Below the pieces are notes generated by a model that was given only the letters and a program-made list of their open reading frames with translations, had not been told where the DNA came from and searched no databases. A DNA stretch of 64,000 nucleotides from Cerioporus squamosus (Eukaryota > Basidiomycota > Agaricomycetes > Polyporales > Polyporaceae). Below are positions 31,147-42,928 of this stretch, one piece after another. The translations under genes were made by a program, and so were the position numbers. The stretch spans positions 62,001-126,000 of the forward strand of contig JABYQS010000008.1 in the NCBI GenBank assembly GCA_022592435.1, written 5' to 3'. Positions within the stretch are counted from its first letter, which is position 1; every line of letters begins with the position of its first letter.

Positions 31147-33206
31147 TCGAGGGAGGGTTGTCAAAGTGAGTGGCGGCTCGGCTCTATCTGCTCCTTTCTG
31201 TCCTGTATGTTTACGTGGGGGGAGCCATGCAGAAGTGCCGGGTGCTCCGGGTAGAACCTGCGAAGTGTAGGGGACGTCGATGGGCGATGACGCCAGTGTC
31301 CAAGTGATGTGGTTGCTTCTCGTTCCAATGGACAGGCTAGACCGCACAGACAGTACAAGTGCTCGTCATCTCCCGCGGCATTGTGGCAAGAGCCTGCCCG
31401 ATGTGGGCCTGTAGCTCCGGAAGCCGAAGCCACGGTGGCTACCCATGTCCGGTATCGACGTCGGCATGGGGCAGCTTCGATGCATCGCTGCTCGCCTTAC
31501 AGGTCGTGGTTCGGGATCGTGCCCCGGCGGAAGCCTGGTCGGTGACGGGCACCCCGTTAACCCGTTGATGGTGTCTTCATGTTGTCAGCCTGGTGTCGAT
31601 GCCCGCGATATGAGGTGTGCCTGCGTGGTCGAGCCTCGATGGAGACAATGCGGTCCCGCGCCCCGTGGAAGAAGACCGTTCTCCGCGTCACTCCGTTCAC
31701 ATGTCGTGAAGAGCGATGAAGGAAGGCTTCGAGCCTGGGTCTGCGCAGAATACCGATCCCCTTGCGCTCTGGAGCAGTGGCACATCGGAAGACATATGTG
31801 CACCCGGACGCACCGCAGCGTCGGCGGTGTGGCTCGGCTAGCCAGAGCCTTTCGGTGACATACGGGACTTGTGGCTTGTGCTACTGCTGGTGTCGTGCGT
31901 GCCGACGGCACCCTGACACTGACGTTCGTGAAGAAGTGGACCGAGGCTAATGTGCGGCCTTCTCTGCAGCACATCGCACAGGAGAGCAAACATCCTCCGT
32001 GCTAGGCTTGGTCATGCCACTGGTACGTCTTTATTTTCCCAGTTCGCCGCGCCGCGCCGCAGCCCTCCATGTCTCTCCGAGCCGTGCCAATCGAAGGCCT
32101 GTGACAGATAGCGGGAATGTGGCGGTGGATCCCGCACGCAGAGTTCACTCGCTGTTGCCAGATCCGTTCATCCTGTTTCATCACAAAAGCCTCCGCGGCT
32201 CCGGTGGCGAGAGAGCGGGGCTCCGGATGCGGACGATCAGCGTATGCAGACATATCGGGTGCAAATGCGCGTGGTGCCCCGATCATGGCGATCGGGCAGC
32301 ATGCGCAGGTCGTGCCGGGAGTGGTTTGCCTCATGCCAGACTCGGACGTGTGGCCTCGGCGTGAGGAGAGACCGCGAGTTTCGGGCTGGCTATCTCGACA
32401 GCACGGACGTCTCTGCGACAGCAAGCAGGCGGATTGTCGCTTCCTGACGTGCGCGTTGCATGCGCCTGTGCCATGATGCTCGCTCGCTCTCCGGAGGAGC
32501 TTTAGCGCGATGCATGCACGGCGCCTGATTGCGGGCCCGGGTTATGTCGCTGCGTCATCCCGCAGCCTGCGTGCAGCCCGAATGCCAGGTGCAAGGTGCC
32601 AGGATGAAAATAGCAAGGTTTCAATTGCGTCCTGCTCTCACCGCGCTCTGCGGTTCTGGCCACACACGTCGCAAGGGTGGTTCTTGCCTGGATTGTGTGA
32701 TTCTCACTAATCCGCCATCTGGCTTCTCAGGTTTTGTCAGGCCGGGTGCGGGCGCGCGACGCTGGTGACGGCCAGTTGCTGTATACCCAGGCACGGCAGA
32801 TGCCTCGTTCTTGAGAACGTACCTGTGTGTGCGTCCACGGGGTCCAGACGCCTCGTACATCGCGACGAGAACGCGCCCAAAGGCGCAACAACACTCGCCT
32901 GATTCGCTTCCGCCCATAACCTCCGGCCCCTAACTTGCAACCGCGTTGCCACCCAGCGTGGACCCACTGCGCAACGGGTGATGGTTCAGTGTCCATTCGT
33001 TACTGTCTGCCTGGATCTCGATAAGTCGGTTTGACGTGGTAATCCGGTGATCTGGAAGGCTGCTTGCCGATCGGCAGAGGCCGAACATGAGGGAGCCCCG
33101 GGGCGTGATGAGGTATATCGTGTGTTGTCATTTCGGTGGTGGGATGAACCGTGGCTTCCGCCCCGCGGGGCCTTGCCACAGGCCAGCGGTTGGCTTCCGA
33201 ACCATG
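31147..33206. other. 2-kb intergenic stretch, nothing identified
   Basis: No frame longer than about 140 codons and no domain, tRNA or repeat was recognised between the PAQR gene and the promoter of the P450 at 33470. Overlapping plus- and minus-strand frames have no coding-like structure. Confidence 0.4.
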
Positions 33207-33430
33207 CCAATCAAATTTCGCCACTTTATCTCGCGATACTCGCGATATGGAGAAACACACGGCCTTTTCTCCGTCCCTCTCCTCGGCGACTGTCCCTCGC
33301 CCCCCTCTCGCTCCCATTCCGTCTCCCGGCGGCTCGCTTGTTGCCTGCAGTTGCGAGCTAAGATCCCGATCGCTGAGAGCCTCCGTCCTGTCTCCTTCTC
33401 TCTTCATAAAGCCGGTCCATTCCTTTATAT
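33207..33430 (+). promoter_or_regulatory. promoter elements of P450 gene 1
   Basis: A CCAAT box at 33207-33211 and a TTTATAT sequence near 33424-33430 lie 263 and about 43 bp upstream of the ATG at 33470, with a CT-rich stretch between. Confidence 0.45.
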
Positions 33431-33469
33431 CCCGCCGTCTCATGTGCAGCCATCCAGACCAACAGAACC

Positions 33470-35961
33470 ATGTATCCCCTCGGATTTCTTCCCTTCTTCC
33501 TCGCCCTCTTCCCAGACACGGTCGCCGTGAGGGCCGCCGTCATCGTTCCCATCCTCGTCCTTGCGTTCTGGCTCTACGCCGTCCTTTCCCGCCCATCAGC
33601 GACCGCGGACGACGCTCCCGTCCACCTGCCCGGATCCTCACTCTCACACATACTTCCGTTCTTTCACCGACGCTTCGATTTCATCAACTCGGGCTTCCAG
33701 CTCGCTGGCCAAGCCATCTACCAGTTCAGCCTGCTCCGAGTACGTCCTCTTTCTCACCTTCAGCGCGTGGGGGGGTCGTCCCCGAAGCCGTTCGGCTCCG
33801 CTTCTGAATGAGCTCGGCTGATCTCGTACGTTGCCTGCAGACCCCCGTCATCGTGCTGTCAGGAGAGGCAGCACGCCGCGACTTTTTCCAAGCCAAAGAC
33901 CTCGACCTGAACGCGGGCTTCAAGTTCCTGTCCGGAGCCGTGCGTATCCGAGGCCACGTTCCCCACTCGCTGCCGAACTTCCGCTGACGCACCGGCTGCT
34001 TCTTTTCTGTGCATGCGTCCAGATTCCGATGGTGCCGGGTGTGACCTCCAATCTGGAAACGCGCCGCATTGCGCTCATCCACAAGCGCCTCGTCGCGTCG
34101 CAGACGAGCGAACGCCTCGAAAGATGTGAGTGCTCGTAACGTCGCGCTCGCTGTCTGGTCCTTGCACGTCGGATGTCGGGATGCTTGTCAATGGACGGAG
34201 GCAATGTCGCTTCCTTCGTCCAGTCACATGCGCATGATTCCATATGCATAGGCTCCGAGACATCCCGGCAGTCGGGCCTAACCTGTGTTTGGGCAATCTC
34301 GCCAATCACTGCGAGCTCGGTGCAGCGTATAGGAAGCTTGAGTTTGTTCAAGCAGTCCAAAGGAGAGGTGTGAGTTCATCAGCCAGTTGACGGCGGGTAC
34401 CAAATGTGCTCCATCGGCTGCGCCGGGCTTGCATGCCTCCATGGCCTCATTGGCTCCCGGGTCCGGTCTACGCTCCGGAGCCACAATGATTCCACAGACA
34501 CTGACAATACGGAATGTTAGTAATACCTCTGATCCTGGAGGATTCCCGGCGCGTTATCAACACATGGGGTTACTCCGGTTCGCTGGACCCATTTGAGCAG
34601 CTTCCCGAAGTACGTATTTTGAATCTAATTATAAGTCACGCGTTTTCCGTGAACTTACTAGCTTACCCAATACTGCAGCTTATCTTTCAGACGACCGTCC
34701 GGTGCCTCGCGTTCACGGAACTCGCGGATGACGCTACAATGGTCCAGCGTCTGAAGCAGCTCTACGATACACTTGACACCGCCACCACCCCCGCGACTGT
34801 CCTTCTGCCATGGCTTCCCGGCCCAAGTGCCGTGCGACGACTCATCGCCACGAAGCGCATATATGATATCATCAGCAAGACGCTAGACGAGCGGGTGAAG
34901 AACGGCATCGCTCGCGACGATACCCCGCAGATGTTGATCGATGCCGGAGACGAAAGACTGGTTATCATCGGTGTCAGTAAGCTCTCATCGTGATTCTAAT
35001 TGTCCATGTCCGCCCATTTGCGTGCTAGCGGCGTACTGACATCGGGCCACGATATGACAGTTCATCATAGGCCTACTCGTGGCTGGGGCGCGGTCGACGG
35101 GCACTACTGGTATGTTTCTTCCTGTCTCATCTCCTGACCTCTAAGCTGACGCGCCGTCAGCATCGTGGTTAATTACGTTCCTAAGCGGTCACCCGCACTG
35201 GAGACAGAAAGCTGCCGAAGAGGTGCGACGTCTTGTCGCCGAGCACGCCACACCCCTCCACCGTCCATTCGAGCCACGCGATACTACCTCCGCACCGACA
35301 AGTTCGCAGGAACCTCCGTTGTCCGCCCATCGGCCTCCACCTCTATCCGACTTGAACACGAGCCTTGGCAGCGTCCCGCTGTCCGCATGGGAGAACGCCA
35401 CCCCAGTACTTGATGCCTTGATCCGCGAGACTCTCCGTGTCGCTGAGCCACATGTGGCCATGCGCCAGTATCTGCCACCGCCACGTCTCGACGAGAAGGG
35501 CACTAGCCCCGCATCGTTATACCTTGGTGGCAAAGCCGTGCCGCCGGGCGCGTTCGTCATGTATCCCTTCAGCGACGTGCATCTCAGCTCGGAGGTCTAC
35601 AAAAACCCGTGGCGCTGGGATCCCGGACGCCCAGAGCTGAACCTCAAGGCGCCGTATGCGTATGTGGGGATGGGCGCAGGTGCGTATTTACGGCGCGGAT
35701 GCACGGGCCCGGTGACCAAGCCTTGCTGACATCCCCGCTGCAGGAAGCACGACGTGTCTCGGGAAACGCCTTGCCACCCTTGAACTCAAACTGATCACTG
35801 CGCTCTTCGTCCTCGGCTTTGGCGACCTCCGTGCGGTGGACAAGCTGGGCGCACCGCTGGAAGAGCTGCCGCAGCCGAACTGGAACGACATCCTGACGTG
35901 CAAGCCGCCTGCCGGTTCGTGCTTCGTACGATTCGAGAGGACAGTCGAGCGCGATGCGTAG
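33470..35961 (+). CDS. cytochrome P450 monooxygenase 1 (546 aa)
   Basis: Eight exons: 33470-33739, 33841-33939, 34023-34125, 34521-34609, 34679-34972, 35061-35109, 35161-35679 and 35744-35961. All join in phase. An N-terminal membrane anchor (AAVIVPILVLAFWLYAVL) is followed by the I-helix motif LLVAGARSTGTT, the ExxR of the K helix (LIRETLRVAE), a PERF-like segment (YKNPWRWDPGRPE) and the heme loop YVGMGAGSTTCLGKR with Cys about 479. It should be an ER-bound, NADPH-reductase-dependent oxygenase. The arginine two residues before the heme cysteine in most P450s is Thr here, an arrangement also seen in CYP51-like fungal families. The third intron (395 bp) is unusually long. The substrate cannot be inferred; a second P450 and a flavin monooxygenase lie within 12 kb. 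Confidence 0.92.
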
Positions 35962-36417
35962 CTCGCTATCGTAACGTTCTTGGTTTAGTCTCATGGGACC
36001 GTATCGCTTATGTCGACTGTACTGGTACGTTCGCTCATGTTGTACACCCCGGGCTTTGTATACTACGCCCCTACCTAGGCTCTAGAGCAGCCACGCATAG
36101 CAAACCTTCTCCATGCATGGAACCACGCAGTGCGTCCTTAGATTGAGATCTACACTCCGGCTGTGACACGTAAGCAATCCCACCATTTCTCATTATCGCG
36201 TTGCGGGCTGCACCTCGTTCCCAATGCACTTCGCTGATTGACAGGGATAGGATGGGATCTGGAAGGCATGCGATCGTGGTGGGCCCACCCGTCATAGTCC
36301 GGTCGCACTTTCGGTTCTCTAGCATGATCCGCGAGGTCACTATCCGCGCGATCGGTTTGATTCAGTTGACGCGCATATGAGAGTGTGTGATAATTCAGCC
36401 GAACGAGTTAGAGCCCA

Positions 36418-36560
36418 GTGCCAAATGCGTTTCCCGCATCTGCAAGAGTGCAAAATACAAGCTCGGCCAATTCGGGGAGGAACGGCGGACTATTGGACGA
36501 AATGCGCGCAGGTGGTTTGTGGAAACCCCAGAGGCATCCTGACCATCTTGGAGGAATGGT
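36418..36560 (+). pseudogene. relic of an F-box gene 3' exon
   Basis: An isolated stretch reads MRFPHLQECKIQARP and then TADYWTKCAQVV, which is the C-terminal module of the F-box family (compare RFPHLQECEFKI and KDYWPKCVDSV in the gene that follows). No F-box, no first exon and no intact end accompany it. It is best read as the leftover of a deleted tandem copy. Confidence 0.65.
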
Positions 36561-36832
36561 TTTACCCTCGGTGCGTCCATGCTCGTTGAGTCAACGTGCT
36601 CGTGTTTTGAACTTACTACTTTGTACTCGTAGGACCGTACTCCCCTCAATCTCGCTGTGGAGAAACCACGTCCTACGACGCACATTTCGTGAGTAGTGGA
36701 GTAGCACCAATTGTCGGCCGTACGGTAGTATACGCTGAGTATCGCGTATAGACGAGTACCGAAGTTGCTTTGACTAGACGCCTAACGCTCTCCCGGCAAC
36801 CACCACCACCTCGTCGCCACCGCCCTCCAGTT

Positions 36833-38111
36833 ATGGCATCTCGCCGCAAGATCATCATCCTCACGGTCTACCGCCTGAGCTTTTGCACCTCATTTTTTTG
36901 GTATTTGAGGCGCGACAAGTACTGCGTATCCTGTTGTTCCCGCACTTGCCATCTCCTTCGGGCAGTCGCACTCGAACATCTCAACTTCCGCCGTGTTTCC
37001 CTCCAGGACGTGACAACGTTCGACCCGTTCTTGCAGTTTTTGCGCAGATACCCTCGAGTTGCAGACACCGTTGTCTCTGTCTATCTTCGCGGCAGCACGG
37101 AGCTCGACATGGATGGTCGGCATTCGCCTACCACAACCATCGACGACACCCTAGTGGTCAGCATGGTGGAACTCTTGCCCAAGCTTGAGTCTCTGGCATT
37201 GCATTCCTTCCACTACATCATGCCCACAGCCTCGAGCGCACTCCTCCCTCCCGCCGGACCCTTCCCGATATCCAGCATCTCCATCGGGACGCATTTCCAA
37301 GAACGCAGCTCGCTGACAGGTGCCCTCCGCATACTGTCATTGTTCACACCCGATGGTATGAACACGCTCACGTTCGATAAACCGACGTGCCAGTCGAACC
37401 CCAGTACCTCCACCGAAGTCTTGACTTCCGGCGACTCCATCTCTCGAAGTCATGCGGCGGTCGCAACCACACCGCCTTGGCGCTGCACGCGCTCTCTGTG
37501 AGCTTGAAGAGCGACTCGCTTCAAGAGCTTCACGTACAGGTCGACTCGAAGGAAGCTGTCATCGCGCTCGGGAAGCTGCTAAGCCGCGCAGGCTGCAACA
37601 TCACTACTCTGGCCATCCGAATCGACGGAGACGGCAACGGCAACGACTGGGTTGATCCACTTGAAGGTGAGGAAACATCCGCTCCTCTTCGAATGATACG
37701 CATTGACTTTTGTTCCCCAGGTAATTGGTAGATGCTCAACCTGACGGCTTGCACGAAGCTCGAATCCATCTCGCTCCCAATACACTTCCGCGAGAATCCG
37801 ACACGACCTCTGAGCGAGACCCTCGTTGAGATCCTGCAGCAGACTCCGCCGTCGCTCCGCAAGATTACCATCAATGTATACGGCCTGCTCGAGTCGACTG
37901 CGATAAAGAACAGGAAAGTGTTCAAGATGCAGGATCTCGACAAGCTGCTCAGCCCGACGCGCTTCCCGCATCTGCAAGAATGCGAATTCAAGATCTGCGA
38001 TTGGATGCTACAGTGGCACAGGAAGGATTATTGGCCGAAGTGCGTGGACTCGGTCCAGCGCGCCCTCAAGGTCTCCATGCTCGTGGTCTGCTGAAAGTGG
38101 TACAGATGTAA
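36833..38111 (+). pseudogene. F-box/LRR-like pseudogene with several breaks
   Basis: The ATG at 36833 begins MASRRKIIILTV. The F-box (PPELLHLIFLVFE) is one frame away, and the following helix (HLLRAVALEHLNFRR) one further, so two single-base shifts lie near 36870 and 36940. A third lies near 37385, between TLTFDKP and VEPQYLHRSLDF. A GT-AG intron (about 37668-37720) follows, then an in-frame TAG at 37729-37731 where the relative at 22.6-23.9 kb has Arg. A fourth one-base shift lies near 38070, just before the C-terminal GLHARGLL. The nonsense codon is a substitution and cannot be an indel error, so at least this gene is probably dead. It is on the opposite strand to the other F-box genes. Confidence 0.82.
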
Positions 38112-38771
38112 GACAGCAGTACGTCGACTCTGGCTTACTTGTTTCTCACTCCCTGTACTGACTCTTGTTAACTCGTAGGTACTTCTTCCTGCTCTTCAAG
38201 AGCGTTATCAAGGCGTTCTACGCATGCCATTATGTCGTATCTGTAATGTGGACAACATGAAGCCTTACGATGATCGTATACGGAATTGTATCCTGTTGTT
38301 CAGCAACGGCCGTGGGCTACTGACGACGTTCTGCGGAGCGTCGTCCGGGTTGCAGTATAGTGCGCGCCAGCGAAATACACCAGACAAGACCTGCATGTCA
38401 GAGGCTACGCTCTGTCGGGCATCTCGGGCCACCGCGGGCATCGCGTCGCATAAGTATCCGTTGCTCTCTGTGTGAACCGATGAGCTCGAGCCTATGCTCA
38501 ACTCGCAAGCACACCGACTGTCGAGATCGTTGTGTATATGCATGACGAAGTTATCTGACTAGGTTACATGGCGCACTGTACAGCAACTACTAACATCCCG
38601 GCATCGTTCAACAATAAGCAAGAGCCCTCTGGCAAATCCCGCACTCCAAGTCCGCCTCTCTCACCGCCGCCTAAACACCAACGGCGCGCGTTCCGGACTG
38701 TCACGGTCCCTCCATCAGCACCCCAAAAGCAAGAGGAAGCCCCAAAGGGAGACAAGATAACTAGGAACTCA
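38112..38771. other. intergenic, nothing identified
   Basis: This is the 3' flank of the F-box pseudogene and of the convergent P450 gene. Only short, overlapping frames without domains are present. Confidence 0.4.
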
Positions 38772-41112
38772 CTAGATCGTCAGGCTATGCTGGCTCTTCA
38801 ACAGCCTCGCCCTGCGCTGCTCGAGCGTCTCGCCCCGGAACTGCGGCTCGTCCTTCACCTCCACCCTGTATTTGGACACGATGAGCGCGAGCACCGCGAC
38901 GCCCTCCGTCTCCGCGAACCCGCGCCCCACGCACCCGCGCGGGCCGCCGCTGAAGGGCAGGAACGCGTCGCGCGGGTAGTTGCCCAGGAAGCGGGCGGGC
39001 TTGAAGGCGTCGGGCTCGTCCCAGTATCGCGCTGTTGGCCCGGGGGGTCAGCTGTGTGTGGGGTGGAAGAAGGAGCAAGGAAGAAGGAGCAAGGAGGTGA
39101 CTGACGGTTGTGGTGGAGCGCGGGGGCGCAGATGGTGATGAACGAGCCGCGCGGGACGGCGATCGTCGCTTTCTCGCCTGAGGGGTTCGTGACGGTGAAT
39201 GCCGTGTCTTCTGCACTCTTCTTGGGGATGTGGACGACGGGCGGGAACCAACGCAGGGTCTCGTTCAGAACGCTGGGAGGAATGTCCGTTAGCACAAGAG
39301 ATGAAGCAGATGAGATGTGGATAGGGAGTGTGCGTACGCCAGGGCATATGAGAGCGAGCTGAAGTCCTCGTATGTCTGAAGTACCTATGCATCAGCGAGC
39401 GGTATGGTAGGTAGGAAGGGAGCGGTGAAACGTACTGGGTTCCTATCCGACGGCAATATCGACTTTATATTCTGATAGAACGCCTCTTGCTCGTCAGGGT
39501 AGAGCGCCAGGAGGATGAAAGCGTATGCAAGTGTGTGTGCGGTCGTCTGGAGAAGTTCAACCAGCTATTCACGCAACGGCGAGCATATGCACACACCTCA
39601 TATCCAGCGACCAAGAAGAGGAACACGTTCCCTACGGATGAGGATCAGGAACAGCAAAAATATGCGGCGGATCCGACTCGGACTCACCAATCAGCTCCTC
39701 ATCGCTCAGCTTCGCATCGCTGTCATGCTCCTCTTCGTTCGCGTCGAGCAAGTTGCTGAAGAGGTCATGGCGCTCCTCCTTCACTTCTGCAGTTCGTCTC
39801 GCATGCACCATCTCCGCAAGATATTTCTGTATGCCACCAGTAAGCAGAGGAACGTGTTCTTAGGTAGAGAGATTAGCATGCGCACCTCGAGCTCCTCGTA
39901 TGCCTGCGCGAAGTATCGGAACTTCGACGGGCCCCAGCGTAACATCCAGCCAGGGACGATCACCTTGAGGAAGAGCCTATGAGAGACTTCGTACAGCGCT
40001 TCCTGCAATCCCGAATGATCAATACATGGAAGCGTTGTGGGAAAGCAAACCGCCCACTTTGAAGGTCATGCAGTGTCCGGGCGGCGGGATCTTGTCTTCG
40101 TTCCACGAGATGCGGCGGCCAAAGCCTGCGACACCGATGACTAGGAGCGTGATCTGCGGGCGAGAGGGTGAGCGACCGCAACCGCATCAAGCCTGGCCAG
40201 TGACTCGCCGGAACGGTGAGGTCCATTATATGAGGTACCTCGATCTCGTCCTTGTCGCCCCATACGTTCTGGAAGACGTCCTCGAGAATATGGACGGTCT
40301 CGTCCCACACCAGCCGGTTGTTCCTCTGCTCGCATTCGTCGTCAGCCGGGATCCGAACGACCGTCATGCAAAGGGGCGCACCTCAGAGAACGCGGGAGCA
40401 GCGATCTTCCGCTGACGCTTCCAGATCTCGCCCTCCGTAACGAGGATGTTCGAGCCGAACGTCTTCAGGATCTCGTACGCCTCTAGCGGTTTGGGGAAGC
40501 GCGCCCGGGCGCCCACGACTTCCTAGACATCCCGTCTCAGCGGTCCGCGATCGTTCGACAGCAGAACGTGGATGTGCTTGCCTTCGTGACCACGGGATCC
40601 GCAACGTAAACTGTTAAAGTCGCACTTGGGAAGGCATTTACCTGGCGGGTAGAGCATGTCAGCTCATCCGATCAACGGGCGGCGCACAGCAGAGTTTGAA
40701 CATCGGAGATCTGTCCCGATAGGACCAGAGTCGTCGCGATCGCGCACAAAGCGGTGCAACGGGCTCGAGATGGTCGTGGAGGGGGAGAAAGTAGTCGAGC
40801 ACAGTGGATACGTACCGCAGCCAGGACATCCCGCCCCGCATCGGCAAAGTCGCGGTACTTGGTGTCGAAGCTCCACTGTGGGCCTGGGTTGATGCCGCGC
40901 GCTCTGAAGGGAAAGAAGAGGAATCTGTCCGCGAAGAGAGTTCGGAAGCCTGGCCAGTCGCTGTGTTGCCGGCGTCAGGAATAAGCAACTTCATGACTTG
41001 TTCAGACGCACTTGGCTGCGCGAACCGCCCTCCGGAAGTCAACGAACTTCTGTACAGCGTAGAAGACGGAGAAGAGAGAGAGCAGGGCGAGGACTGGGCT
41101 GTTCTCAAGCAT
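38772..41112 (-). CDS. cytochrome P450 monooxygenase 2 (508 aa)
   Basis: Thirteen exons run from the ATG at 41112 to the TAG at 38772 (boundaries 41012, 40960-40816, 40641-40582, 40522-40382, 40325-40209, 40153-40058, 40002-39886, 39826-39688, 39631-39597, 39546-39436, 39375-39338, 39272-39106, 39031). The phases close exactly. Features are an N-terminal anchor (SPVLALLSLFSVFYAV), the C-helix WKRQRKIAAPAFSE, the I-helix FLVAGYETTAHTLAY, the ExxR in LNETLRWFPP, and the heme loop FSGGPRGCVGRGFAE with Cys456. It should be an ER-bound oxygenase needing P450 reductase. It is not close to P450 gene 1: intron number and the canonical ETT and PRGC motifs differ. Two introns appear to use GC donors (at 40581 and 40208). 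The gene is complete and shows no break. Confidence 0.92.
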
Positions 41113-42310
41113 GGCGACGGTGTGAGGAGAGATTGGACTGTGCCACGACCTGCGGAGAGGGCCGCCATGTCTCCGTTGCGCGACTGTGGGAACGATATAT
41201 CATGTCGACATGGGAAAGATTCCACGAAGCAACCGTGCGACAGTTGGCCCATTCTAACTTCGGTGGCAAACTTCAGAGCACGCGGTCTCTCCACAAAGGC
41301 GCTCCCCTTACTGGAATACATACTCGAAGACGACTTCGGAGATGGCGACACCGAGAGGCTGGCCGTTGGGGGTAGTAAGTACCCTGCGGAATGCGCTCTG
41401 ATCCAGCAGGCTTCCTTGTGTGCAGTGTATGTAGTGCGCGGCGAACGTAGTACCCCACTACCCCGAATCTGTGGACTGTCTTGCAGTATAGTGCGGACAG
41501 AAGCGTTGAATTCAAGTGAGATGATGGTGGACTCTAGGTGAACTCGGTCAAGTCTATGCCGAGAAAGTCGGGGCGCTGCGTATCTGTCATCCGGCAATAC
41601 CCGTCACCAAGTGCGCCGCGGCACGGATCGATTGACTCGAGTCTCCTCCTTGCACACAACTGCAACCTCCTACTTACCGATACCTCTTATGCTCTCTCAT
41701 TTGCGCGCCCCTATGTTCACGATGCTCCTCAAGATACCTCAAACAATGGATGTTTATCGCGCCGAGGATCTATGCCTCTCTTGGTCCGAGAAATGGTGAG
41801 CGTCGTGTTGCATCTGCATTGCGAGGGATCGATATCATTCCGACCGTGCTGCAGTGCAGTTACCAGATGACTGCATCATGATGCGGCAGACAGGTTGCGG
41901 CATCGAAGCGCTATGAGTCAAGCTAACACTTCACGCAAACTTGCGCACAGGTCCGCTCGCCACCGGTAATATTTTTCGCTGTGCCGACAGTCGAGTGTGG
42001 ATGATGTGTGTAAGTCAATGCAAAACGACAGGAGGTACAGGAGTAACGAGATGGGATTCGAGAGCCCGATTGTCTCGGTCGGTCGGAGACTCGGAGTGAT
42101 CAGGGACGAGGAACTGGAGCTGGCACTGAGCCTAGGAGTGATCGTGTCCCGTCTAGCTGACAGCGCTGTAGGGCTATGAGTCGTAATTCGGAACAAGGTT
42201 CTGCGGCTCGTAGCACGTCTGCGCCCAACCACTTCCCACCTTCCCCTCGTGAACCTCCCTCATCAGCTGGTCAGCGCAGGTGAGGTTTTCAGTGTGTTTA
42301 GTCGTTTTCA
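41113..42310. other. 5' flank of P450 gene 2, no gene seen
   Basis: This region must hold the P450 promoter. Open frames up to about 245 codons on the plus strand (40804-41541) overlap the P450 exons antisense and have no domain. Confidence 0.35.
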
Positions 42311-42666
42311 ATGGCTTCTCATGCGTCTCTGGAGGACCTTCGCCGACTTCCTGGTATTCCTGCACCCCCGGATGCTCCGGTGCAGTGACCGGGCAAGCGC
42401 CGCCGGTCAGTATCTTCCCCTGCGCCTTCGCCTCCCCGCCGCCGCATCGAACTCCTCCGACTTTGACGACGGCTCATCCGATGCAGTTTCGTTCAGAGTC
42501 TCCAGAATTAGTATCACAGAGCCGAGAAGGTGCTATTGTGGTGCGTGACCCGTCATATGGACCTCGCTCAGCTGCATGTAGGCCATATCTCACTCAGACC
42601 GCGCTTCGGAGTGTTTCATTCGACGAGGCGGACGTCCCGGAAAAACTCATATATACATGGCTGTAA
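42311..42666 (+). pseudogene. possible small gene remnant
   Basis: An ATG at 42311 opens a coding-like frame (SLEDLRRLPGIPAPPDAPVQ) that ends at TGA 42386. Coding-like sequence continues in two successive frames (KRRRSVSSPAPSPPRRR, then RSVSFDEADVPEKLIYTWL, stop at 42664-42666). This may be a decayed gene or one with an intron I cannot place. No family is recognised. Confidence 0.25.
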
Positions 42667-42783
42667 GCCCAACATGCGCCAATGGTCGTTCGGAGTCTCC
42701 TCGCTAGCGCATGTCGGACACCGGAATCGTCCTCCACACCACCGTATAGAACACTGTAGTGAAGGAAAGAGGTGGTTGTGGAG

Positions 42784-42928
42784 GGATACCAATCAGCCGA
42801 GCTAGTGGGGACGAGTCAGACGATGGCCCCCATCGGATAGGGAACCAAAATCAACATGGTAATGTGTTGATATTGGTTCGCTATCCAATGAAGGCCGTCG
42901 TTCCCACTAGCTCGGCTGACTGGTATCC
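42784..42928. repeat. inverted repeat, arms about 65 bp around a 16-bp spacer
   Basis: The arm 42784-42852 (starting GGATACCAATCAGCCGAGCT) is the imperfect reverse complement of 42869-42928 (ending AGCTCGGCTGACTGGTATCC). The spacer is 42853-42868. Both arms are related to the 3' part of the proline-rich gene next door. RNA from here would form a long hairpin. Confidence 0.8.

Noticed and set aside
31147..33206. Search for a hidden gene or RNA in the 2-kb gap after the PAQR receptor
   Set aside because: No frame, cloverleaf, repeat or conserved motif could be supported from the sequence alone.
40659..41597. Long minus-strand open frame of 312 codons across the start of P450 gene 2
   Set aside because: It is a fortuitous frame over the first P450 exons and promoter; the true exons use other frames and splice correctly to conserved P450 motifs.
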